Of a stretch of DNA of 64,000 nucleotides, positions 32,337 to 44,600 are shown one piece after another. How positions within the stretch are numbered: position 1 is the stretch's first letter; each line of letters starts with the position of its first letter. The notes under the pieces were generated by a model, which saw nothing but the letters and a program-made list of their open reading frames with translations, ran no database searches and was not told the DNA's origin. Source of the DNA: Procambarus clarkii. Its lineage: Eukaryota > Arthropoda > Malacostraca > Decapoda > Cambaridae. Both the position numbers and the translations under genes were made by a program. The stretch spans positions 21,540,533-21,604,532 of the forward strand of contig NC_091173.1 of NCBI RefSeq assembly GCF_040958095.1, given 5' to 3'.

Positions 32337-35300
32337 CTGTCAAAAGAAACATGTTTTAATAGCTTACAACTGCTCTTTACTAGCTGATACTGACATGCAC
32401 ATGTGAACTCTAATTTTACAAGTACACGTCCAATACATGCCAGTAGTTAAAATAGCTGTTGAATCGTCTGCATGTAGTGATCTACAGCATTCTAGAAAAG
32501 TTTGTGAAAAAAACATCATTCAAGAGGAACCTTAATTTTCAGACTTGATCTGGAGAGACACCCTTAGACCGCACAATATATTAATAGCTGTTTTAGTGTC
32601 TAGCGCCTTAATTTAAACACCCCGCATGGGATAGAGGCAGCTATAGTGCACAAACGCCACCTAGAAAAAAAATCCTGGCCAACATTCCTGGGTGTGAGAG
32701 CTTCATTATTGAGCGAGCCACCAAGGCTGACACACGCAGCATGAGCTCACAGCACCGCTGTTCAGCTTGTGACCACAGCATTGCCTAAAAATGTCAAAAT
32801 ATACATGTTCATGCTATTATTTAGCTATGACAGTATTACAGAAGACACTATGATAAAACTGACAAGGATTCTGATAATAGCAGGATTGTGGTGACATTTA
32901 GCACTGTGCTCCATGGTGGGAGGAGTAATGTTGAGGGAGGGCATCGTCTTTTGACTTGTGTGTGGCCACCTTTTATTGACTGGACTTACCACACCAGCTT
33001 AGTGGTTCACTATATTGAACACAAATGTAGATACTTATGTATAACGTGTGAACAGACTGTAATAACAGCAATAGGAGGGAGGGAGTGGCAGTGAGTGGCT
33101 GGCTGATGTGTGGCGGTCACTCCTCGTTGCATTTTCACTCACAATACCAACTTAGTGGTTCGATATGGTAAGGCTCGACTTTGTCATAATTTGGTTTAAC
33201 AGGCTGTTGCTTGGAGCGGCCCGCAGGCCCACATATCCACTACAGCCTGGTTGGTCCGGCACGTCCTGCAAGAACTTATCTAAATACCTCTTGAATACAT
33301 CCACCTTTGCTGATGGTACAAAACACAAGATTTCTAATGCTTGCTGGGAGGGTGTTGAACAGCTCAGAACTCAGGGTGTGGATGGTCGGCGAGAGGGTCA
33401 GGGGCTCCCCCTTTCCCCTCCCGGGGAGGGGAGAGCTGCTCAGACGGCGGCATGGCAACGTGTGAAGTCTTGCTCGTTTCTGTTTGGGAAGTTCTATCCA
33501 CTTGTTCGGCTTTTGTAGCAATTTTCACCAGAATAGAGGTTTGTCCCAATTTGTTTTGGGATGCCTACCTTTCTGGGTGCCTAACCCGGTCGATGGCAGA
33601 CATAAGAATGCTTCCAACCACACGGGGAATGTGTGGTTGGCACGAGGACATACAGGCCAGTGCTCCTCATGTCTCTGTGAGGGGGCCAGATTCTGGCTCG
33701 TGGTCTCCAGTAGGCCCACAGAACTCCACACACATGGCTGATGCCAAAGTCTGACATTAGCATATCAGCCTGGATAGCGCCAAGGAGCCGACGGGGCTCC
33801 CCCCAGAAATATTTGTAATCTTCTGCAAGCATTCAACTATTCGAAAATTATTGATGAATTCTTATAATTGTGACTATTCTGAATATAGGATGAACATTAA
33901 GAAACAAACTGATGGGTATAGGAACAAACCATATAAACAGCTACTAACCAGCAGTATGGATCATGTCCTCATTAACTGTTTTGTCAACAGCATCCCGAAT
34001 TAGGTAAGCATGTTCCTCCAGCTCCAGGTGTTCCAACATATCGCAAGCAGCATTTAACATTGCTACTGGATTAGCTATATTGCGGCCTGCTACTGATGCT
34101 CCAGTATTGCGTGTTCCTGGTTCAAACACTGCAAACTGAAAAATGTTACAAGATGTTAAACAAATGTGTAAACTTTTAAATAATACTCAAGTACTGTATA
34201 TTGAAGCTCAGACAAGCACAGGCTCTAGACCTGCGCAACTAGACCCAAATTCTAGAGGAGAATTCAGCAAATTTAATTTTAATAATAAACAGATTAACTG
34301 GGAACAGATAAAACGAGACCCCACAGATATAAGTTGGGAAGAACAACTAGAAAATGCAAACCTAAACCAGTGCCTTGAGAAAATAAACTTGGTGGCTTGT
34401 TTGGCCCTGGGTAGGGACTGGTATTGTGCTGGTTAGGGCGTCAAGGTGTTGCGCAACCTGCCACCTAAGCGGCGACCGGTTCCTGTTGCCTCTGGAGACG
34501 GTGTACTTTTGCGGGTTTTTCTTTTGTTTTTATTTTCATTTGCCTGGTGGGGGTCTGCCTAGTGTGGCTATAGTTCCACTGGTAGTGTTTGGTGGCTCTC
34601 TGCTAGGCCCCCGTGACTGTACACGTCGCAGGGGTTTTCAGTGTTATACTCTACCTATTGTTAATTTTGGGTGTTTAACCGGTTAGCAACACCTTGCCCA
34701 TGCTTCCCGTAGTTGTTACCCCTACGGGCCCTGGAAACCCCTGTCGGGGCTCGGTGGACCATTGTGTGTGTCTTCCGGGTCCCAACCCGTCTTGTACGGG
34801 ATCGTTGGTTGCTATGCCCTTGTCTCCGGGTGACAGTCGCCACTTTTACCTCCGTCATGTTGCCTGTTGGGTCACTGACACCTTGACCCGGAGTCTTGCG
34901 AGAGAGATTCTCTGCTTGTTCTCCAGTACTCTCCTGATGTTACAGTATTACTGTTCAGAGTACAGGCGGTATCCGTGTTGCAAGCTAGGTTAGGTTGCTG
35001 CAACACGCTAGGTTGGTTTTCCACTCAGATGCCCCGAGGCCACCCTGTTTTGGTTAGGTGCTATGAGCCCCTTTCCCTCCCTATTCCCGGCTCCGGACCA
35101 TCTGCAGGTTTCGGGGTCGGGGCGGGGTTTAGTTGGGGCCGAGACTCGGGCGATTTTCGGGGGCTGCCCCGTTCGGGTTGGGGACGGAGGTTTTCAAGCC
35201 TGTTCCTTCTACCAAGGCGTCTGGGTCTTACCAGCGGCCTTGGGAATGAGAACCTCTACGGGAATGGTTCCCGAACGCCCCAGGGAAGATAACCCTGTTA

Positions 35301-38300
35301 TGCAAGGGCAGTACTCACAGGGTGCTTAAGGAAGTCAGCCACTAAGCGCATGCAGCCCTGGCACTGATGAGGTACTCCTGGCCACCGCACAACACACGGC
35401 AGTGAACGCCACACAAGGCAAACACCGCCTAGGAAACAGAGGCCAGAGAAGCGTCTATCCCGCTTGACATTAGTTCACGAACTGATGCTAGGCAGCCGGC
35501 GCGGTAGGTCCGGGGCTGCCCCCCTCCCCCTCTCGGGGCGGGGAGGGCTGCGCGGACGATCGGCGCGGCAGTAAAGTGTGATGTTTGCTTGTTTCCTTGG
35601 GATTGTAGGGAGTTTCCACCTCTCTGTTTGGTTTTTTGTTTTAGTTTTTTACCATGTGGGGTGGGGTTTGTTTTATTATGCCTACCTTTCTGGGTGCAAA
35701 CCCAAGTTGATGGCAGACATCAAATGCCCACAACTACATGGGGGGTTTCTATATACCATTGCTCCCTTTGCCTCTCTCGGGGGGATGGAGGGGCAGGTTC
35801 TGGCTCGTGGTTCCCAGTAGGCTGAACTTCGACTGACTGATGCCCCAGACTAACATAACATATCAGCCTGATAGCTCCAGGGAGCTGTAATCTCCCCACA
35901 GAAATTTCATATAATACTCACATGTTCACCATAATTGCGTCCAGACAGTAATCCGGGTCCACCCACAAGTCCACAAACAACATTTGACACCACATTGCCA
36001 TAGAGATTGGGCATCACCATAACATCAAACTGTTGGGGTCGGGCCACCAGCTGCATGCAAGTGTTGTCAACTATCATGTCACTGAATTCTATTTCAGAAT
36101 ATTCTCTTGCTACATTGCGACATGTCTCCAGAAAGAGTCCATCAGACAATTTCCTAGAGAAATAGTAAAATAAGATTTAATTAAGGATTTGACTCAGAAT
36201 TTGAATTTGAAATCAGATACCCACTACATACTAACCCTTAATCAGTGCAGTTGTTTTTATTTATATATACAAGAGTTCTTACATTTTGTAAAGCCACTAG
36301 CACGCATAGCATTTCGAGCAAGTCCTTAACCACCGTGCTGCATGGCCTAAAAATACAGTACAGTACTGTGACATTCCCATAATGTGCTGAAAATAAATTC
36401 TTTGCAAAAAATTATTTTATCTTCTTATATTGTTAAAATGCAGTCTCTGATTAAGGAAAACTAAAAGAAACCAGTGTTGAATGCAATGAAACGCCATTTT
36501 CTTGGTGAGACCCGGAGGCTCCCCGGAGCTATACCAGGCTGATATGCTAATGTCAGACTTTGGCATCAGTCAATTGTTTGGAGTTCTTAGGGCCTACCGA
36601 GAACCACGGCCAGAATCTGGCCCCCTCAGAAAGGCAAGGGAAGCAATGGCTTATAGAAAGCCCCGTGTGGTTGGAAGCATTCTATGTCTGCCATCGACCA
36701 GGTCAAGCATCCAGAAAGGTAAGCGTCCCAAAACAAACCCCTATTCTGGTTAAAATTGCTACCAAAAGCCGAACTAGTGGATAGAACTCCCCAACAGAAA
36801 ATGAACAAACTGCACAACCCAACCGGGCCTAAGGACGTGAACAAGGCAACGAGCAGCCACGACCCTGTTTGACCGCCAAAATCCCCATGCCCGAATGCCC
36901 GCCCAAGACACAGTCCCAAGGAACGGCAGCAAAAGCCCTCGAACTTGCGAACGTTATGGGCACGGGGAGAGACCGCAGGCTGGCCAGCCGTAATAACCCA
37001 GCGGATGACCCGGGAAACCCACACCTGCGAACAGGGAAGGGAAACCGGATCAACCCTAAGCACGCCCATGGACACAGAAGCCGTGGCGCGCCAAAAATGG
37101 CAGAGAGCTGCAACCGGGCACAAAACATGAAGCACCCCCTAGCCAAACCAGCAAGGCATCAACAACCCAGGGACCCCTCCGGAAAGCAGCACATTCTATG
37201 CCAGAAAAGAAGAAGGCCACAGAGGAACAAAACAATCGCCCCGACCAAAGGAGCAGAAACCCCAGTACCGGAGGAGAGCATAAAGCTCACCAACCCGACC
37301 CCCTGAGGCCAACTCCAACAGGAAGAGAGCCCCTGAGAAACCAGAACCGATGGAGCCACAAGAACCGAAGAGAAGAAATGAGAGAGCACCCAGTCCTACG
37401 ACCAGGACAGCTCAAAAGGCACACGAGCACTCCGAAGGTGAACCAACACACGAGACAGCGTGCGGAACAGCGTATAAGTAACATCAACACCGAACGCAAG
37501 CAGAAGCGGCTCCGCCAGCGTTGCACGAAACGAGGCGACAGTATGTGGCAAAATGATGGCCCCGAACCCACATATGAGAAGGACAAGACCTCGCCAACAA
37601 AACATTGCCACTTAAGAAGAGACAGAAGGAAAAAGGAAGGACCGCCAAAATACCCCACACTGCAGCCAAGAAGAAGCACGCAGGCGGGACACCAGCAACG
37701 AAGCCGCCCGACCACCATATAGAAGGCTAGACTCAAGGCAGAGCTGAACAAGCTGAGGAAGACACGGAGCCACGGGAAGACAGTCTCCGTGGTGTAGTGG
37801 TAAGACACTCGCCTGGCGTTCCGCGAGCGCTATGTCATGGGTTCGTATCCTGGCCGGGGAGGATTTACTGGGCGCAATTCCTTAACTGTAGCCTCTGTTT
37901 AACGCAACAGTAAAATGTGTACTTGGATGAAAAAACGATTCTTCGCGGCAGGGGATCGTATTCCAGGGACCATAGGATTAAGGACTTGCCCGAAACGCTA
38001 CGCGTACTAGTGGCTGTACAAGAATGTAACAACTCTTGTATATATCTCAAAAAAAAAAAAAAAAAAAAAAAAAGACCTCGGGTGCGACCACCGAGCAGGC
38101 AGAGCCGGAAATTCGAGCCGGCAAAAGAAGGAGATGGAACGTCTGCCGTACCGAAAAACATCCCAATGCCAGCGAGCCGCCAGGAGGGTGGAGACCAAGA
38201 CCCCGACAGACTCCAGAGAAGGGACACAGCAAGAGACTGAAAATGCCAACAGGACGGGAAAGCCAGGAACCAGAATCTAAACCTGGATATAGGAGCCAAA

Positions 38301-38527
38301 AGGCACAAACACACAACGTGGAGGACAAAAAGAAGCTGAGGAATGAAGAAGGCAGGCAGCAAACGGGAACGAAGGGACAGGACCAACACAGGACACAACA
38401 CAACCTTCGAGAACACATAGAAGCAAGCACAAATGATGAAGGCACAGAAAAGCCCAGTCGCACCCGAGACCAAAAGTCATGCAGAACCCCCAAGAAGAGG
38501 GGAACATGATGAAGAAGTCCCGTCCTA

Positions 38528-38614
<87 letters not shown>

Positions 38615-41600
38615 CGAAGAATGGAGAACACCACCCACCGACAGGACGGAATCAATGGGCTTAATGGACAAGGAACCGAGCCCGGGAAGGGGCTGACGCC
38701 CAACAACTCGTGCGGAGAGTGGGGAAGGAAAAACCCCACTCTGCGTAACCACAAGCCCCGCCCAGAAGGTAGAAAAACCCCAGTAGGGTCCAATGGGGCC
38801 TGAGGCTCCCCATGTCAGCCCCACCCCAGCCCTGGTGTTACGGCCCTCTCGGGACGCAACGGGGTTCTTACTCTGATGTAGTTAGAGGAAGATATATATC
38901 CGGCCCCAAGCCAGTAGAGGCTATCAAGGGATGCGATCCGTGACGCAAGTAACTTAAAGGGAGTAGGGAAAGAAAGGTAAGAACTTAATATAATATAATA
39001 TAACCATCACCATTTAAATATATAAAAGTAAAACGTACACAAGGGGGAGGGGTATTAACACTTTACAAGGGGATCAACACTGTAGTCTTCTGCTGGAGAC
39101 TATGGATCCTTGAAGCTAGGTGCTGAGTCCGCGGTGCTTTCTTCGTGGCCTCAAGACGTGTCCTCTGAGAACGCCGAGTCTACCCTGGCCACAGGTCAGC
39201 CACAACACAGGTCCACTGGGGGCACCGTCGTGGAGGCCGTCAACCACACGTCCAGCAGGTCTGCTGGCAGGTACTGAGCCACCAAGGCTGGCACGGCCAC
39301 TCCACGAACGATAAAAGGGGTACGCCCTAGACAGGAGTCTCGTGTGATATCACCAATCACCCTCCTGTCCTCAATACCCCAGTGGATTATCGTCTCCAAC
39401 CGTCGGTCCCGGGTAAATCCTTCCACTGCCACTCCACTGGCAGGCTTAACACACCACAGTGTTCTTCCGGGGGGACGACGTCACGACAGCTGCAGCAAAC
39501 TTCACAGTATGGAGACTGGCTGCCTCAGGTAGACTGACTCCACTTCCATCACAGTGGTCCCAGGTCGGCTCTGTAAGCAGACACGTCATCAATAACAGGG
39601 ACACTAAAACACCATACTTACAGGCTCAGACACAAACGCCGGACATATCCACTCCATAGATGGCGTTGTAGTCTGAGCACCACCTCACCAGAGGTCAGCG
39701 GCGGCGGTGTTGGGCGCTGAACGGGGCTGGAAACTGGCCCTCGTAGCTAGTACACGTCGTCGGTTTGGAGGGGGTTTCGGGAGCTGACCCACAGATGGCG
39801 CGGCCGTCACTGTTTAGAGATTGGACGCTGGATCAGGGTCCGTAACACCTCCCCACCAAAAGAATTTGGTTTGGGTTCCTATAAAAAGAGAAGACAAACC
39901 AAATTAGTACGTGGATTTAGATGCGAGATAATGCATCAGCTACCACGTTGTCCACCCCTTTGATGTGTTCAATCTGGAGGGGATATTGCTGCAAATGTAG
40001 ACTCCATCTGGTGAGCCTGAGGTTCTTTTGCTTAAATTGAGCCAGGAACTTCAGAGGGTTATGGTCGGTCCGTACTAATATAGGATGGCCATTGCTTGTT
40101 AAATATACCTCGAAGTGCTGGACGGAATTAATTAAGGCCAACGTTTCCTTTTCTATGACCGAGTAATTCAGCTGGCTGGGGGTGAACTTCTTAGAATGAT
40201 AGGCCACCGGATGTTCCACCCCCTTCTCGTCCGTCTGGGATAAAACGGAGCCCAGGCCATAGTCAGAGGCGTCGACCGTCAGGATGAATCTGTCCTCAAA
40301 GCTCGGGGACCTGAGGATTGGAGCAGAGATCAGAATTGCTTTGAGACTCTCTAATGCCTTCTGGCAATTCTCATTCCATATTAACTTTACCCCTTTCTTC
40401 AGCAGATTGGTCAAGGGGGCGGCGATGGAGGAAAAATTAGGGACAAACTTACGATAAAACCCAGCCATACCAAGGAAACGCAAGATGTCCTTCCTGGTAG
40501 CTGGCGTAGGATACTGGACTATTGCCTCGATCTTGCTGGCCTTCGGCGCAATCCATCCTCCTCCAACCTTATGACCTAGGAAGATGACAGAGGTTCTGGC
40601 AAACTCAGATTTATGCAGGTTGACCACCAATCCTGACTGGAGCATGGCCTTGAAGAAATCCTCTATGTGACGCAGATGATCCTGCCAATCTACATCATAT
40701 ATTAATACATCATCGATGTAGACTAAGGTGTTTTCCACGTCACGCAACACCGTACCCATCAGTCTCTGGAAAGTGGAGGCTGCGTTTTTCATCCCGAATG
40801 GCATCACCTGACATTCAAACAGCCCGTCGGGAGTCACAAATGCTGATATGGGTTTGGCTTTTTCCGTGAGGGGAACTTGCCAATAGCCTTTGAACAGGTC
40901 AAATTTTGTCAGGTACCGGGCTCTACCTATGGCATCCAGACATTCTTCTACTCTGGGGAGAGGGTAGGTATCTGCTACAGTGACCTTATTCACCTGGCGA
41001 TAATCAATAAAAAGACGGTATTTCATACCAGGTTTGGGCACTAGTAGTATCGGGGATGACCATGGGCTCGAGCTCGGGGCTATCAGATGGTGTTTCAGCA
41101 TGTAATCTACCTCCTCTTTCACCACCCGTTTCTTCAGTGGGTTGAGACGGTACGGGTGTTGCTTTATAGGCCGGACGCCTTCCTCCAGTTCGACATCATG
41201 CCTCATGACAGAGGTTAACCCTGGAACATCGTCGAAGATAGGCTTGTATTGCCGTATCATCCGCAGCAATGATGATTGATGTCCTTCGGCTACGTGTGTC
41301 AACTTTGCCTGCAAGTTTAACAGAATGTCTGAGTTAGTCAACACCTCCTCTTCCTCCTCAATGTCGTCATTAGTGGTCACTAAGGTTACGGGGAGTGTAT
41401 CCCGCCCCTCGTATCTCTTGATCATATTAACATGAACCAGAGTCTCTTTCTTACGACGGTCTGGAGTACTCAGAAGGTAATTGAGGTTAGTAACCTTCTT
41501 TACAACCGGGTAGGGACCTACGAATCTGGCGCTCAAACTTCCAGTTATTGTAGGAGTACATACCAAAACCAGATCTCCTATTTGGAACTCCCTTTGCTTG

Positions 41601-44600
41601 GTCCTCCTATCATACCTGCTCTTGATCGTTCTTTGTGTACTTTCTAAGGTCCTAGTAGCCATCTCCCAGGCTGAGAACAGCCGTCCTTTATTTGTAGACA
41701 ACCAGTCCACAATATCCTCGTTGGTTTCTACGTTCAGCCAATGGTCTCGTGCCACCTCTAAGGGACCTCTTACTGAGTGACCAAAGATCATCTCGAATGG
41801 GGAGATTCCTATGGATTCATTGGGTACTGATCTTACCGCAAATAGGAGGTAGGGCAGTTCTTCAACCCACTTACTCTGCCTGTCGTAGCAAAACTTCCGA
41901 AGCATGCCCTTCAACGTCTGGTGAAAACGTTCCAAAGCTCCTTGAGACTCGGGATGGTAGGCACTAGAGGTAACCTGTCGAATTCCCAGGTCGGCGATCT
42001 GTTGGCGAAACAAATGGGACATGAAATTAGACCCCTGGTCCGTCTGAATGGTCTTGGGAAGACCGTATCGCGAGATGAACCAGAGCAGTTGTTTCACCAA
42101 AACCTTAGCTGTGATGGTTTTAAGGGGGATCGCTTCTGGGTACCTACTAACCCGATCTAGTATTGTTAGCAAATACTTCACCCCTGAGGTAGCAGGTGGA
42201 AGAGGGCCTACTATATCCAAGATGAGGTGTTCAAAGGGCTCACCTATTGAAGGAATGGGGTATAAAGGGGCTTTGGGGACAGGCTGGTTTGCTTTTCCGG
42301 CCACTTGGCAGGCATGGCAGGTCTTGCAGAAATGACGTACTTCCTCCTTCATATGCGGCCAGTAGAAACCTTTGGCTAGGCGGTGGAAAGTCTTAGAGAT
42401 CCCACCATGTCCAGCAAATCTATTAGCATGGGCTGTTTCTAACAGCTTAGATCTGAACACGGCTGGGACGACTATCTGATCACCTACCGCCCTTGACTGG
42501 GGGTATTTCGGAGGATGCCGGCGACACAGTACACCACTTGACCACACATATAGATCCCCTCCTTTCGTAGGAGAGTCTACGGTGTCGGCCAACTTCCGTA
42601 CCTGAGGGTCCTTCTTCTGTTCCTCTATCAGCTGGGCTCGAGTCCAGCGTTCGGGAACCGGCATCTGGACTGGTGGGACAGGTGTATGGCTACTTGTAAC
42701 CTGCGGGATAGGAGGAGAGTCAAACAAAGAGTTTAGATCTAGTGGTGCATGGAGGTGCGCCTGAGACCTGGTTTGCACTGCTGCGATGGGACTGGTCTCT
42801 TCACGTCCTGGAATATCCACTACCAGGGGACAGTTGGGTAACAATCCTAGGGCTAAGTCATTGGCTAATATTACGTCAATTCCCTCTATGGGAAGACTAT
42901 TCACCACGGCCAACCGACACTCACCTTTGAAGTGCTGAGAGTCTAGATGTACTTGTACCAATGGGGCAACGTACAAGGTTGAAGGGAATCCACCCAGGAT
43001 TACCTTCTGCATCTCATCCGCCGATATACCTTCGGGTAATGATGTTTCCAGAATTAGAGACTGGGCCGCTCCACTGTCTCTAAGTATTACCACAGGCGTA
43101 CTTGCAAGGCCACTGGCTACATATCCTTGGGAGGTATATGGGGCGAACAATCCTTTCCTCTTCTCTTGGGTGGATGTCGGTGGTACTATACTGTTCATCA
43201 GCATGACTTCCCTACGGGGATTATTACCTGAACTGCTACGACACTTCGCAGCAATATGTCCTCTCTTACCGCAGGTCCAACACAATACATCCCTTTTCGG
43301 ACTAAACCTCCGAGGACTATCCGAGGTTGACTTGGCGGTACTACGAGGGGCAGTTCTATCTTCCGGTTTATGTTTGGCTGGATACCTTGAATAGGTCTTC
43401 GGGACGTACCTAGCAGATGGCCTGTGAGTCAGGATATACTCTTCCGCCATGGTGGCTGCCGCACTCAAGGTCTCTACCTGCTGTTCCTCTAGGTACGTCT
43501 TCAGGTCTCCAGACAAACAATCCTTGAAGTCCTCGAGCAGAATCAGCTGCTCGAGGTCTTCCTTGGTCTCCACCTTCCGAGAGGCACACCATTCTTGAAA
43601 AAGTCGCTCCTTGATGGTGGCGAATTCGGTGAAAGTGTGCTCTGAGGTCTTCTTCAGGTTTCTGAACTTTTGCCTATATGCCTCAGGTACCAATTGGTAC
43701 GCCATGAGCACCACTTTCTTCACCATATCGTAATCGCCGGAGTCGTCAAGGGATAACGTAGAGTAGGCGATTTGGGCCTTCCCAGTCAAGACTGACTGTA
43801 TCATGATGGCCCAATTCTCCCTTGGCCACTCCAAAGAGGCAGCGACTTTCTCGAAGGCTGCGAAGAACTTCGAAACTTCTCTCTCGTTGAATTTGGGGAC
43901 CATTTTGATATTCCTTACCGGATCGAAACCGCTTACTCCAGTTTGTCTCTGTCCAGCGCCTAGTCGTAATACTTCTAGTTCATGTTGTCTCTGTCTTTCC
44001 TCCCTTTCTCGCTCTCGTTCTTCTCTCTCTCGTCTCTCTTCTCTTTCTCGTTCTTCTCTTCTTTCTTCTCTTTCTCGTTCTTCTCTTTCTCGTTTCTCTT
44101 CTCTTTCTCGTTCTTCTCTTTCTCGTTTCTCTTCTCTTTCTCGTTCTTCTTTCCTTTCTTCCAATTCTAAACGCCTCATCGCCATTTCCTTATCTTTCAT
44201 CTCCATCTCTTTATCTTTTAATTCTCGTTCTAATTCTAACTTCTTCCACTCTATCTCGCGATTGATCTCTAGGGCACGCATCTTGACTGTTAGGAAGCTG
44301 ATATTAAGCTCACCTGCATCACTGTCAATGTCACTGCCCTTGTCTTCCTTTTCTGTGGAAGCTATTTCCTCACCTTCCCTTGTACTAGGAGTCTCGCCTT
44401 CCTGTTTCTCTTCTGCCTTCAGGTGCCGGTGAACCTTGGACAAGATCTCCACACGGGAATCACTGGCACGGATCTTGATCTCCAGGTAGGCGCTCACTAG
44501 TACAAGTTCCGGTTTGCTCAGATACTTCAATCTGGCAAGACAGTCCACTCTATTCAGAAAAGCCTGAACATCGTCCAGATCATCGATGGTAGCTTTGTCT

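Larger units (their letters stand above)
36490..38835 (-). repeat. R-family repeat, copy 3 (long, inverted)
   Basis: 36490-36811 is the inverted copy of the shared end (AGCATATCAGCCTGG appears as CCAGGCTGATATGCTAATGT). The rest, to the LTR element at 38836, is A/C-rich on the plus strand with long open frames lacking any domain. It contains a SINE at 37783-38073 and a GA/poly-A tract at 38529-38610. The sequence resumes beyond the LTR element at 45933. Confidence 0.65.

Noticed and set aside
37783-37860. Possible functional tRNA gene
   Set aside because: It is the head of a SINE with a poly-A tail; a 3' fragment of the same unit recurs at 54585.
36626-38793. Long open frames (up to 248 codons) on both strands around 36.6-38.8 kb
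   Set aside because: They lie in an R-family repeat and GA/poly-A runs, lack any domain, and show cysteine/leucine- or arginine-rich composition artefacts.
39120-39659. Small open frames in the LTR, repeated exactly at 45200-45739
   Set aside because: They lie in the long terminal repeats; exact repetition reflects LTR identity, not conserved coding.
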